DNA from: Nesterenkonia lacusekhoensis
GTDB taxonomy: Bacteria; Actinomycetota; Actinomycetes; Actinomycetales; Micrococcaceae
Reading direction: 5' to 3'
DNA: 64,000 nt
Assembly (NCBI RefSeq): GCF_017876395.1
Contig: NZ_JAGINX010000001.1
Coordinates: 558,001-622,000, forward strand
A program made the position numbers and the translations under genes. This document shows positions 34,902-43,473 of this stretch, piece by piece (the stretch's first letter is position 1; each line of letters opens with the position of its first letter). Below the pieces are notes generated by a model that made no database searches, had not been told where the DNA came from, and worked only from the letters and a program-made list of their open reading frames with translations.

Positions 34902-36698
34902 ATGATCAGGCGAGCAGTCGGCGTCGTGCTCTGCTCTGGGCTGTTGGTAGGCGTGCTGGGCGCCCCGCCGGCCTCCGCCTACTCCAGCCCTGATCAGGTG
35001 CCCGACCCGTTCCAGGACTACAGTGCCCAGGACTACTGGGACGCGCTCTGGAACCTGGAGACCACCACCGATGTGCGCACCCACGAGCGCCAGAGCCGCG
35101 GGGACTGCGATGTCCAGCGCTACACCGTCAACCACCCGCTGGGGCTGGAGCCCGAGCAGACCTACGTCCACGTGCTCAGCCCTGATGGGACCTGGTGCCA
35201 CGGATCCGACGGCGACGAGCTGCGCGAGGAGTTCGACGCCCGGGACGAGGAGGACGAGAACTTCCACCACGGGGTGCCCTATGAGAACACCGAGCAGCGG
35301 GTTCCCTACTACGGCACCTGGGAGGACACCACCGGCAACGGCCACCACTCCCGCACCGAGATCCACGCCCGGGACATGGGCAACAGCAGCTTCACCGTCT
35401 CCGGCACCTACTGGGACCACTACAGCGGACAGATGGTCGACGTCGGGGAGACCGAGACCCACGCCGAACACATGATCCCGGTGGGCCACACCTGGCCGGA
35501 GATGCAGCACCGCAGCCGTGAGGCCCGGGTGGCCTACTACAACGACCACATGAACCTCACCAGCACCATCGGCTGGATCAACCGGGAGAAGTCCGGGCAC
35601 ACGCCCTCCGAGTGGATGCCCTCCGCCGAGAGCGCCCACTGCGCCTATGCGATGACCTGGACCCACATCTCCAATAAGCACGAGGTCTCGCTGTTCCAGC
35701 GCGACGTGGACCACCTGCGCGACCAGCTCTGGGACTGCCTGCAGGAGGAGCTCCCCGACGACGCCGAGACCCTCACCGGGGAGCGCAGCCCGGACCTGGA
35801 CTGGCAGGAGCCTGCCCCGGCCGCCCGGGGAGAGATCACCGACGACGACGGCGCCGGGCCCCGGTCCGGCCTCAGCGGCCTGGACCTCGCCGACGCGCTC
35901 TGGAATCTGGAGAACCAGGTGCCGGTGCGCAGCGTGGAGCGCGAGAGCCGTGGGGACTGCGATCTGCAGACCTATACGGTCACTCCGCCGCGCGGGGGAG
36001 GGGAGACCACCTACGCCCGGGCGATCTCCGAGGACAACGACTCCTGCGGCGGCGAGGACGGGGACACGCTGCGCGAGGAGCTCGACGAGCAGGCCGAGGA
36101 TGACGACTCGTTCTTCCACGGGAACCCGCTGAGCGGTCAGCGCCGCGAACACTTCGGCTTCTGGGCTGCCCCTGAGGAGGGCGAGCCCAACACGCGGCAC
36201 CGCGTCCTGGCCCGGGACCTCGATGAGGTTGTCTGGAACTCCACGGAGACCGGCGTGGTCAGCGGCCGCTACACCGATCCCTACACCGGCCAGCAGGCTG
36301 AGCACAGCGGCGCCGGCACGCAGCTGGATCACATCCTCCCGGTGGAGCACGCCTGGATCGAGATGGAGCACCGGCCGCGCGAGGAGCGCGTGGGCTTCTA
36401 CAACGACGTCCAGAACCTCCTGGCGGTGCCGGCTCAGACGCAGGAAGACCGGGGTGTGCAGGGCCCACGGGACTGGATGCCGGAGTATGAGGTCTTCCAG
36501 TGCCGCTACGCCGCAGCCTGGGTGCACGCGGCGGCCAGCCACGAGATCTCGTTGTACGCCTCCGACGTCGAGGTGCTGCGTGAGAGCCTCTACACCTGCC
36601 TGCAGCAGGCAGCTTCCGGCGACGGCGAGGTTGGCGACGGCGAACTGGAGCCCAGCCGCCGCAGCGACCTCGACTGGCCCACCCACGCACCCCAGTGA
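34902..36698 (+). CDS. Secreted protein with two tandem HNH (DUF1524/GmrSD-C-like) nuclease domains
   Basis: ATG 34902 follows GGGAGG and opens a signal peptide (AVGVVLCSGLLVGVLGA, cleavage after ASA). Two homologous halves follow, each with S-R-G-D-C-D near its start, HARDM/LARDL, and a His-metal core. The first core is THAEHMIPVGHTW (His190), the second LDHILPVEHAW (His477). Each is followed by VAYYNDHMNL or VGFYNDVQNL and a conserved W-M-P. The second half keeps the canonical D-H; the first has E-H and may be weaker or inactive. The product probably acts as an extracellular nuclease. Target and toxin role are not shown. Confidence 0.75.
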   Translation: MIRRAVGVVLCSGLLVGVLGAPPASAYSSPDQVPDPFQDYSAQDYWDALWNLETTTDVRTHERQSRGDCDVQRYTVNHPLGLEPEQTYVHVLSPDGTWCHGSDGDELREEFDARDEEDENFHHGVPYENTEQRVPYYGTWEDTTGNGHHSRTEIHARDMGNSSFTVSGTYWDHYSGQMVDVGETETHAEHMIPVGHTWPEMQHRSREARVAYYNDHMNLTSTIGWINREKSGHTPSEWMPSAESAHCAYAMTWTHISNKHEVSLFQRDVDHLRDQLWDCLQEELPDDAETLTGERSPDLDWQEPAPAARGEITDDDGAGPRSGLSGLDLADALWNLENQVPVRSVERESRGDCDLQTYTVTPPRGGGETTYARAISEDNDSCGGEDGDTLREELDEQAEDDDSFFHGNPLSGQRREHFGFWAAPEEGEPNTRHRVLARDLDEVVWNSTETGVVSGRYTDPYTGQQAEHSGAGTQLDHILPVEHAWIEMEHRPREERVGFYNDVQNLLAVPAQTQEDRGVQGPRDWMPEYEVFQCRYAAAWVHAAASHEISLYASDVEVLRESLYTCLQQAASGDGEVGDGELEPSRRSDLDWPTHAPQ

Positions 36699-36717
36699 CC
36701 GCTGATCCCTTAGACTC

Positions 36718-37473
36718 ATGGTCGTGATTCGAATGATCTGCGTCAGGCATGGAGAGACCGAGTGGAACCGGGCGCACCGGCTCCAAGGACAGTCCGAGGT
36801 GGCTCTGGCCCCCTCAGGGATCGAGCAGGCGAAGGCCGCCGGACTCTACATCCGCAGCCAGAACCCCGCCGCCGGCTACGTTTCGCCGCTGAAGCGCACC
36901 CACGCCACCTTCGCCGCCTTCGAGCTGGGCTTCGCCCCCATCGAGCGCCCCGGACTCATCGAGCAGAACCTGGGCGACTGGGAAGGCATGCAGACCGCTG
37001 ATGCCAAGAGCCGGTACGCCGAGCTCTATAAGTCCTGGAAGAAGGGAGAAGGGACTCCGCCCCAGGGCGAAGACCCGGCCGCCGTGGTCGAGCGGATGCG
37101 CAGCACCTTCTTCGACGTGGTCCGCAGCGCCGCTGACCTGGAACCGACCCCCTCGGTGGACACCGACTACGATCTGCGCACTGTGGTACTGGTCTCCCAC
37201 GGCACCTCCACCAAGGCGCTGCTGGAGGGCCTGGGGCTGATCGACCGGTCCCATGTCATCTCCCTGACCGCCGCGGCGATCAGCGTGATCGATGTGCCGC
37301 TGCACGGCGGACCGCTCTCCAGCTCGCTGCCTCAGGGCGGCGCGCAGATCGAGGGAGGCCCCGAGGCCGAGGCTGAGGTGATCCGGAGCATGACTGACCA
37401 GCAGATCGCCGACTACGCCAAGCTGCGCATGTACAACCTCTCACCGGAGGTCCTGGCCGCCGCCCGCGGCTGA
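36718..37473 (+). CDS. Histidine phosphatase (phosphoglycerate-mutase-like) family protein
   Basis: The 251-residue protein has the catalytic ICVRHGETEWNRAHRLQG near the N-terminus, the second-half NLGDWEGM, and VVLVSHGTSTKALL with the second catalytic His. This is the classic branch-1 layout. It dephosphorylates an unknown small phosphate ester. GTG 36724 is an alternative start. It precedes a bidirectional hairpin. Confidence 0.88.
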   Translation: MVVIRMICVRHGETEWNRAHRLQGQSEVALAPSGIEQAKAAGLYIRSQNPAAGYVSPLKRTHATFAAFELGFAPIERPGLIEQNLGDWEGMQTADAKSRYAELYKSWKKGEGTPPQGEDPAAVVERMRSTFFDVVRSAADLEPTPSVDTDYDLRTVVLVSHGTSTKALLEGLGLIDRSHVISLTAAAISVIDVPLHGGPLSSSLPQGGAQIEGGPEAEAEVIRSMTDQQIADYAKLRMYNLSPEVLAAARG

Positions 37474-37491
37474 GAGCACACGCTCTCAGCC
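37468..37491. terminator. Bidirectional hairpin between convergent genes
   Basis: GGCTGAGAGC - ACAC - GCTCTCAGCC is a perfect 10-bp stem with a 4-nt loop. It includes the stop of the histidine phosphatase gene and lies 8 bp from the tagD stop. It probably terminates both. Confidence 0.7.
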
Positions 37492-37498
37492 CGTGGTC

Positions 37499-38005
37499 TC
37501 AGCGGCGGCGCATGCGCGGGACGGCGGGGAACTGAGCAGTGTTGGGAGCCGAGTCCTCGGCGTCGTCCTGGGCCGCCTGCTCCTCCTCTTCGCGGTACCC
37601 GATGGCCTCCCAGAGCAGGTCGCGGCGGATCTGTGAGGTGGAGGTCCCTTCGGTGCGCGGCAGGTAGATCACCTCGCAGTGGTCCCGGAGGTACTCGAAC
37701 TTCTCCGAGCCTTCCCAGTCGCTGCCCATGACCACGGTGTCGATGTTGTACTTCTTCACATCGGCCAGCTTCTGCTCCCAGGTCAGCTCCGGGATGACCA
37801 GGTCCACGTAGCGGATGGACTCCAGCATGGTCTTACGGGTCTCGTAGACGTGGTAGCTGGGCTTCTTGCCCGGCTTCTGCGCGTTGAACCCGTCGGTGCT
37901 CAGTCCGACCACCAGATAGTCGCCGAGAGACCTGGCGCGCTTGAGCAGGCGGATGTGCCCCCAGTGCAGGAGATCGAACGTTCCGTAGGTCAGGACCCGT
38001 TTCAC
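37499..38005 (-). CDS. tagD: Glycerol-3-phosphate cytidylyltransferase, copy 1
   Basis: The enzyme makes CDP-glycerol from CTP and glycerol-3-phosphate, the donor for glycerol-type teichoic acid. The 168-residue protein has VLTYGTFDLLHWGHIRLL with the HxGH nucleotide site and YLPRTEGTSTSQIRRDLL matching the family RTxGxSTxxI motif. A disordered acidic C-terminal tail of about 30 residues is extra compared with Bacillus TagD. A close paralogue lies at 39520-40002. Confidence 0.88.
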   Translation of the reverse strand: MKRVLTYGTFDLLHWGHIRLLKRARSLGDYLVVGLSTDGFNAQKPGKKPSYHVYETRKTMLESIRYVDLVIPELTWEQKLADVKKYNIDTVVMGSDWEGSEKFEYLRDHCEVIYLPRTEGTSTSQIRRDLLWEAIGYREEEEQAAQDDAEDSAPNTAQFPAVPRMRRR

Positions 38006-38091
38006 AAGAGCTGAGTCTATCTGCCATTCAGAACGGGTTCATTCTGCTTTCTCAACAACGCCATAACGCGGAATCCTCTAGGCTTGGTGCG

Positions 38092-39519
38092 ATGAGCACT
38101 CACCGCACCCCTGATGATCGTCTGGCCCAGATGGAGGCGTTGGCGGCAGATCCCCATACCGACTGGGACACTCTGCACTTCATCGCGGAGAACTACCCGA
38201 GCCTGCGGCCGGCTGTGGCCCGCAACCCCGGCACCTATCCGGAGCTGCTCGAGGCCCTGGGTGCGATGAATGACCCGCAGATCGACGCCGCCCTGGCCAG
38301 CCGTGCCTCCGAAGGAGCAGGAGACCCCGCGGGTTCGGTGGATGCTGCGTCCGCGGAGGAGGAGACGGGCAAGCTGCCTCCGGTCACCGGGGCGGATGAG
38401 GCGACTGCCGCGGAGCAGGGCGCGGATGTGCCAGCGCCGGCTTTCCTTGAGGAGCAGCTGCAGTCTCCGGACCCGGAGGAGGAGCAGACCCAGCACATCG
38501 CGGCCGTCCCGGCAGAACAGCCGCAGCAGCCCCAGTCTGAGCAGCAGCACACCGAACCTCAGCACACCGAACCTCAACAGTCTCGACCCGATCAGGCAGC
38601 CGCGGCCGCCTATGCTCAGCAGGTCCAGGCCGCCTCAGCCCAGCCGGCGCGCAGGCGCAGTTCGCGGACGCCCAAGGTGCTCGCCGCGGTGCTGCTGCCG
38701 GTGGTCGGGCTGATCGCCGTCGGCGTGCTGGTCTACTTCCTGCTCGGCGATGCCGGCAGCCAGACGGCTGAGGAGCAGCCGCCTGCCCAGGAGGAGCCCG
38801 CTGCACAGGAGCAGGAGCCGACTCCCGAGCCGTCCGAGCCGGCCCAGCAGGATGAGGCCGAGGACGACACCGATCATGAGGCAGCCCTGGAGGAGGCTCG
38901 GACCGAGCTGATGGCTCTGCCGGATGACTCCGCCTGCCAGGATCCGCAGCAGGAGGCCGCAGTGGTGGCCGCCTTCGTGGATTCGGCGTCAGCGGCCGAT
39001 TCCATGGAGCAGGAGGCCGGCACTCTGGAGGACCTCTTCAGCGACCTGCAGAACTCCTGCGACGCCGTCCACGCCGCAGCCGTCTACGAGGGTGTGCGCA
39101 GCGGGGAGGACGAGGAGACCGCCGACTCCTTCGAGACGGTGGGAACCGACTGGTCGGATCCGATGATGGACGCCGACGGGGCCCAGGAGATGGACTCCTT
39201 CATCACCCCGGATGAGAACATGATCTGCGTGTTCGACGACGGACTGACCTGCACCGTCCTGGAGCAGGGCGTCAGCGCCCCGGCAGGATGTGACGACGGC
39301 GCCACCTTCAGCATGCAGGTGGATGGGGACACTCCGGGACTGGACTGCGACAGCGAGCTCAGCGCCGACGAGGACTACGAGACCCTCGCCCATGACGACA
39401 CGGCCACGGACGGCTTCCTGGCCTGTGTCTCCCTGGACGACCGGATCTCCTGCTGGAACACGCTCACCGGCGTCGGCTTCGAGATGTCAGAGCGCGACCA
39501 CTACGCCTACTCGCTCTGA
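38092..39519 (+). CDS. Membrane protein with N-terminal variant leucine-rich-repeat-like helix region
   Basis: The 475-residue protein starts DDRLAQMEALAADPHTDWDT and LRPAVARNPGTYPELLEAL, the pattern of the variant LRR domain common in Micrococcales membrane proteins. A Pro/Gln/Glu-rich linker (about 85-185) contains a short HTEPQ repeat. One membrane segment is near residues 200-220 (AAVLLPVVGLIAVGVLVYFL), followed by an acidic, secreted region with several cysteines. Function unknown. It lies between the two tagD copies on the opposite strand, so it may not belong to their pathway. Confidence 0.65.
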   Translation: MSTHRTPDDRLAQMEALAADPHTDWDTLHFIAENYPSLRPAVARNPGTYPELLEALGAMNDPQIDAALASRASEGAGDPAGSVDAASAEEETGKLPPVTGADEATAAEQGADVPAPAFLEEQLQSPDPEEEQTQHIAAVPAEQPQQPQSEQQHTEPQHTEPQQSRPDQAAAAAYAQQVQAASAQPARRRSSRTPKVLAAVLLPVVGLIAVGVLVYFLLGDAGSQTAEEQPPAQEEPAAQEQEPTPEPSEPAQQDEAEDDTDHEAALEEARTELMALPDDSACQDPQQEAAVVAAFVDSASAADSMEQEAGTLEDLFSDLQNSCDAVHAAAVYEGVRSGEDEETADSFETVGTDWSDPMMDADGAQEMDSFITPDENMICVFDDGLTCTVLEQGVSAPAGCDDGATFSMQVDGDTPGLDCDSELSADEDYETLAHDDTATDGFLACVSLDDRISCWNTLTGVGFEMSERDHYAYSL

Positions 39520-39531
39520 TCAGGCAGAGCG
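39512..39531. terminator. Short hairpin spanning convergent stop codons
   Basis: CGCTCTG - ATCAGG - CAGAGCG forms a 7-bp stem. It covers the stop of the vLRR-like gene and the stop of tagD copy 2, which abut at 39519/39520. Like the hairpins at 4848 and 37468, it lies at a convergent gene junction. Confidence 0.5.
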
Positions 39532-40002
39532 GGCGAACCCGCGGGAGCTGGCCTGCTGCACCGGCCGGTGGTTCCAGCGGCGGCCGCGCTGATCGCTGAC
39601 GGCCTCGACCAGCAGGTCCCTGCGGATCTGGCTGGTGGAGACGCCCTGGGTCCGAGGGAGGTAGACGACGTCGCACTGTTCGCGCAGGTGCTCGAAGCGC
39701 TCGGAGCCCCGCCAGTCGCTGCCCATGACCACAGTGTCGATGTGGAGCTGCTCCACGTCCTGGGACTTCTGCTCCCAGCTGACCTCGGGGATCACCAGAT
39801 CGACGTAGCGCACCGCTTCCAGCATGGATCGACGGACCTCGAAGTCGTGATAGCTGGCGGGCTTGCCGTACTTCTGCTCGTTGAACTCATCGGTGCTGAC
39901 GGCGACCACCAAGTAGTCGCCGAGCTCGCGGGCCCGCTTGAGCAGGTTGATATGCCCCCAGTGCAGGAGGTCGAAGGTCCCATAGGTGAGAACGCGCTTC
40001 AT
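39520..40002 (-). CDS. tagD: Glycerol-3-phosphate cytidylyltransferase, copy 2
   Basis: Start ATG 40002 gives 160 residues aligned with copy 1 from the first residue; the longer frame to 40050 is unsupported. It keeps VLTYGTFDLLHWGHINLL and YLPRTQGVSTSQIRRDLL. It differs from copy 1 mainly in the C-terminal tail, which is basic (GRRWNHRPVQQASSRGFA) instead of acidic. The two copies may serve different polymers or be redundant. The TagF-like gene lies upstream on the same strand, 172 bp away. Confidence 0.86.
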   Translation of the reverse strand: MKRVLTYGTFDLLHWGHINLLKRARELGDYLVVAVSTDEFNEQKYGKPASYHDFEVRRSMLEAVRYVDLVIPEVSWEQKSQDVEQLHIDTVVMGSDWRGSERFEHLREQCDVVYLPRTQGVSTSQIRRDLLVEAVSDQRGRRWNHRPVQQASSRGFARSA

Positions 40003-40122
40003 GCTGACGAACTGATCCCCTCGTTCGTTGAGCGTCGGGCACGGCGACACTCAGGCGCCGAGCTGCGATGTGATCGGTATGTCCTATTGCGTCATGGTAT
40101 CAACACGCTGCAAAGCTGATAT

Positions 40123-40137
40123 TCAAGCGTCGCTTGA
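40123..40137. promoter_or_regulatory. 15-bp inverted repeat between tagF-like and tagD genes
   Basis: TCAAGCG-T-CGCTTGA is a perfect dyad 38 bp past the TagF-like stop and 121 bp before the tagD copy 2 start. The loop is only one base, so an operator fits better than a terminator, but either is possible. The rest of 40003-40174 shows no gene. Confidence 0.3.
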
Positions 40138-40174
40138 GGCTTCCGGCACCGCTGCCGCGCCCAGGCGCTGAGGG

Positions 40175-41272
40175 TCAGCGCAGCTCCAGGGCCCGGACGA
40201 TGGCCTCAGTGCAGGCGGGGGAGTCGGCCGGCAGGGCTCCGTCGTCGGTGACATAGTCCAGGTGCTTGGAGCGGAACTGCGTGTAATCGGGAGTCTCGAA
40301 TGCCAGCGCTCTGTCCATGGCCTCTGCGGCGGTCTCCACCACAGGGCCGGGGACCTCGGCGTCGTAGTCGATGGCCAGTCCGCGGGCGCCGATGTACTCA
40401 TCCATGTCATAGGGCCAGAACACCAGAGGGATGTCACGCAGCGTGGCCTCATAGGCGACTGCCGAGTAGTCGGTGATCAGCGCATCGGCCACCGAGAGCC
40501 AGTCCAGCACGCCGAAGCCGCGGCCGATGAGCACGTGATCGCCCTCCGGCAGCGACGACTTGTCCAGCGGGTGGGGAACCAATACCAGCGTGGCCTCCGG
40601 ATCCCGCATGGCTGTGGCCAGTTGGGTGTAGGGGATATGGCGTCCGCGGCGGAACGTCGGAGCATAGAGGACCACTCTGCGTCCTTCGAGCTGCGGATAG
40701 GCCGCCAGCACCTCGGCGCGGCGGGCCGCCATCCGATCCTCGTCCAACAGATAGTCCACACGGGGCATGCCCAACGGGTAGACCGCCTCGTGGGGGACGC
40801 CGAAGGCCGCCGTGTAGATCTCCGCAGGGACCGAGCCGGCCGCGGTGATGAAGGTGTACTGCTTATGCATCTGCATGATCTCGGCGACCTTGGGGTGGGG
40901 GCCCTCGCGGGTGCCGGAGGCCAGATGCCCGAAGTTCTTGATGGCCCCGAGCGCATGCCAGACCTGAGCGATCCGCAGCTGTTCGCGGTGGTTCAGGATG
41001 CTGACCGGGATGATGTAGCCGTCCACCACACAGGCCTGGCAGGTGGCCAGGTGGTACATCTCCCGGACCGCCTTGGCCGCATAGGCGAAGCTGAGCTTCT
41101 TATGCTTGATCATCACCACTGAATGGTCGGGATAGTCGCGCTGGATGGACTCCTGCAGCATCGCGAAGTCGATGGTGATCCGCTTGGGCTCCCGGGTGAT
41201 CAGCACGACTTTGCGACGCACCGGCAGCAGCTTCATGCCCGCGTAGAGGAGACGAGCTCCCCCGACCATCAC
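40175..41272 (-). CDS. CDP-glycerol:poly(glycerophosphate) glycerophosphotransferase-like (TagB/TagF) protein
   Basis: The 365-residue protein has the family landmarks AQVWHALGAIKNFG with the first catalytic-type His, VVLYAPTFRRGRHIPY, LVPHPLDKS, and DALITDYSAVAYEATLRDIP followed by LVFWPYDMDEYIGARG. The length fits TagB-type primases or a minimal transferase better than the two-domain TagF. It adds glycerol-phosphate units from CDP-glycerol on the cytoplasmic membrane face. GTG 41272 or ATG 41269 are possible starts; neither has a clear ribosome site. Confidence 0.82.
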   Translation of the reverse strand: MMVGGARLLYAGMKLLPVRRKVVLITREPKRITIDFAMLQESIQRDYPDHSVVMIKHKKLSFAYAAKAVREMYHLATCQACVVDGYIIPVSILNHREQLRIAQVWHALGAIKNFGHLASGTREGPHPKVAEIMQMHKQYTFITAAGSVPAEIYTAAFGVPHEAVYPLGMPRVDYLLDEDRMAARRAEVLAAYPQLEGRRVVLYAPTFRRGRHIPYTQLATAMRDPEATLVLVPHPLDKSSLPEGDHVLIGRGFGVLDWLSVADALITDYSAVAYEATLRDIPLVFWPYDMDEYIGARGLAIDYDAEVPGPVVETAAEAMDRALAFETPDYTQFRSKHLDYVTDDGALPADSPACTEAIVRALELR

Positions 41273-41442
41273 GGACAGGACAGGGGAGAGGGCTTTCCGC
41301 TTCAGCTCAGACTCTCCCTTCAGGACTGTGCGCGCGCTCTGCGTGCTGTGTTCGCAACGACTCTAACCGATCGGGGTGACACGTGGATGACACAGGTCAC
41401 TGCACGTAGCGCGCCTTCCGGGGCACCCGTACGCTGGTGCAG

Positions 41443-42528
41443 ATGGCTCAGCACCTCTTCGACCAGGATGGCGGCGCCCCAGAGGCGGAGACGCCTCGGC
41501 ACAGCAGATGGCGGCGTCGGGTGGTGTTCGTGCTCTCCGGAGCCGCAGTCCTGCTGCTGGTCGGGCTCGTGGCCTCCTTCCTCTATCTGAACTCCCTGGC
41601 CGACTCCTATGAGGAGTCGGTCCAGACCTTCGACGAGACCTTCCCCGAGGAGGCAGACCGTCCGGAGCGGCCCGAGCGCGTGGAGGCCGGAGCCGACGGA
41701 GAGCAGACCGCAGTGGAGGATGAGTCTCTGAACATCCTGCTCATCGGCTCCGATGAGGGCGGCGGATCCGGCATGGAGGAGGACCTGCCGATGGTCCCCA
41801 ACGCCGGACGGGCGGACACGATGATGTTGGTCCACGTCCCGCATGAGCGCGACAGCATCCAGGTCATGTCCATCATGCGTGACACCTGGGTGGAGATCCC
41901 CGGCCACGGTGAGCATAAGATCAACGCCGCCTTCTCGCTGGGTGGGGTGCCGCTGGCCGTGGAGACCATGGAGTCGCTCTTCGAGGTGCCCATCGACCAC
42001 GTGGCCGCCATGGACATGATCGGCTTCCAGAATCTGGTGGGCACTCTGGGCGGAGTCACGGTGGACCCGCCGGTGGCCTTCACCTCACGCGACGGGTTCT
42101 CCTACACCGAGGGCCCACAGGACCTGCGCCCGGAGGAGGCGCTGTCCTTCGTCCGCGAGCGGGCGGCCTTCGACGGCGCCGGCGACCAGCAGCGCACCGC
42201 CAACCAGCAGGCCTTCATCGGCGGAGTGCTCAACGAGGTCCTTCAGCCCTCCACCTTCACCAGCCCCGCCCGGGTCCACGAGCTGGTGGAGGACTTCGCT
42301 CCGCATATGACGGTCGATCAGGAGCTGGCAGATTCCGGCCATGTCGCAGGACTGGGCTGGCAGATGCGCAGCATCCGTGGATCGGACATCGACATGTTCA
42401 CCCTGCCTCACAGCGGTCTGGGTGAGACCGACGGGCAGTCAGTGGTCTGGCCCGATGAGCAGGCCATCGACGAGGCCGCCGAGGCGCTGCAGGACGGGCA
42501 TTTCGACGACTACGCCGCTCAGCACTGA
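41443..42528 (+). CDS. LCP (LytR-CpsA-Psr) family wall-polymer ligase
   Basis: ATG 41443 (or GTG 41437) opens a 361-residue protein with a short basic cytoplasmic start, one membrane span (about 26-48, VVFVLSGAAVLLLVGLVASF) and an extracellular LCP domain. Visible motifs are LNILLIGSDEG, RADTMMLVHVP with the conserved RxDT, VMSIMRDTWVEIPGHGEHKI and the basic site LSFVRERAAF and DQQRTANQQAF. LCP enzymes attach undecaprenyl-linked polymers such as teichoic acids to peptidoglycan. Its place beside tagD/tagF supports that job. It could also anchor the putative ulosonate polymer. Confidence 0.9.
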   Translation: MAQHLFDQDGGAPEAETPRHSRWRRRVVFVLSGAAVLLLVGLVASFLYLNSLADSYEESVQTFDETFPEEADRPERPERVEAGADGEQTAVEDESLNILLIGSDEGGGSGMEEDLPMVPNAGRADTMMLVHVPHERDSIQVMSIMRDTWVEIPGHGEHKINAAFSLGGVPLAVETMESLFEVPIDHVAAMDMIGFQNLVGTLGGVTVDPPVAFTSRDGFSYTEGPQDLRPEEALSFVRERAAFDGAGDQQRTANQQAFIGGVLNEVLQPSTFTSPARVHELVEDFAPHMTVDQELADSGHVAGLGWQMRSIRGSDIDMFTLPHSGLGETDGQSVVWPDEQAIDEAAEALQDGHFDDYAAQH

Positions 42529-42612
42529 GGCGCTGAGCAGTTATGACGCGCTGAACAGTTGTGACGCACTGTGCAGCTGTGAGGCGCTGTGCACCTGTGA
42601 GGCGCGGCGCAG
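42529..42612 (+). repeat. 18-bp tandem repeats directly after the LCP stop
   Basis: Four degenerate 18-bp copies (GGCGCTGAGCAGTTATGA, CGCGCTGAACAGTTGTGA, CGCACTGTGCAGCTGTGA, GGCGCTGTGCACCTGTGA) plus a partial fifth start right after the LCP stop. Each ends with TGA in frame with the gene, so a read-through ribosome would meet further stops. Confidence 0.85.
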
Positions 42613-42617
42613 TCGCG

Positions 42618-42635
42618 GCCGGCCGAGCGGCCGGC
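42618..42635. terminator. GC-rich hairpin between convergent LCP and VOC genes
   Basis: GCCGGCC - GAGC - GGCCGGC is a perfect 7-bp stem with a 4-nt loop, 10 bp from the VOC gene stop. It probably serves as a terminator for both directions. Confidence 0.5.
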
Positions 42636-42645
42636 GTCGGGAGTC

Positions 42646-43290
42646 TCAGATGGTGATCTCGCCGTTGGGGGAGCGGAAGGTGACCGACATGATGCCCGGC
42701 GTGCCGGAGGGGGCGATCCAGTCCACGTCCACGTCCTCGAAGGGATCGGCGTCGGGGCAGTTCAGCCAATCGGTGACCCGTTCCGGGGATCCGGCGATGG
42801 CCAGCTGGGTCAGCTCAGCCTGCGGGGAATAGGCCTGGGACGGGTGGATGTCCTCAGTGCCCTCGTCCCAGCGCAGCAGGTAGGGGACCTGAGGGTCAGC
42901 GATCAGACCCTTGATGCCGATCTGCTGCCAGGTGAGCTCATTGCCGTCGGGGAACTTGCGGTTGCCCGGCACGGACTTGCGGCCCAGGCGCTCTTCGAAC
43001 CGGGAGAGGTCGTCCACGGAGACGCACCAGCCCATCCAGCCGCCGCCCACCTGGGAGCGGTTGCGCACCGCCTGACCGAAGGGCGCCTTATCGGCGGAGG
43101 GGTGGTCCAGGACCTCCACGATCTCCAGGTACTGGCGCTTGGCCAGCGGGATGATGGCATTGCGCGTGCCGAAGCGCGGATGGATTCCGCCCTTGACCCG
43201 CTCCACGCCGAGAGCATCGACGATCCGCCGAACTGTGGCATCCATGCCGTCCGGCCCGACTGCGTACGAGACGTGATCCAAGCGCATCAT
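42646..43290 (-). CDS. VOC/glyoxalase-like domain protein
   Basis: The 214-residue protein starts MMRLDHVSYAVGPDGMDATV (ATG 43290 or 43287) and continues GGIHPRFGTRNAIIPL and QYLEIVEVLDHP, the pattern of the glyoxalase-like (VOC, DUF4062-type/PF13468) hydrolase-related group. His5 and the Glu of YLEIVE are in metal-ligand positions. Function unknown; such proteins are common single genes in actinobacteria. No operon partner is visible. Confidence 0.75.
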   Translation of the reverse strand: MMRLDHVSYAVGPDGMDATVRRIVDALGVERVKGGIHPRFGTRNAIIPLAKRQYLEIVEVLDHPSADKAPFGQAVRNRSQVGGGWMGWCVSVDDLSRFEERLGRKSVPGNRKFPDGNELTWQQIGIKGLIADPQVPYLLRWDEGTEDIHPSQAYSPQAELTQLAIAGSPERVTDWLNCPDADPFEDVDVDWIAPSGTPGIMSVTFRSPNGEITI

Positions 43291-43473
43291 GCCCCCATAC
43301 TGACAGCAGCGGTGTGACATAGGTAAATCGAGAGCAGTCTCACAGTCATCTGAGTACACGAATGCGCTCCAGGGGGTCCGCTCCGGCCTCGGACGACCCG
43401 AGGGACGAGCGCGGATCCGAGCGGCAACTTCTACGGTTCGTAGAAGTATCGGGATGGTGCGTATCCTGGTGGG

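Noticed and set aside
42529-42612. CRISPR array
   Set aside because: The units are contiguous 18-bp degenerate repeats without spacers, and no cas gene is near.
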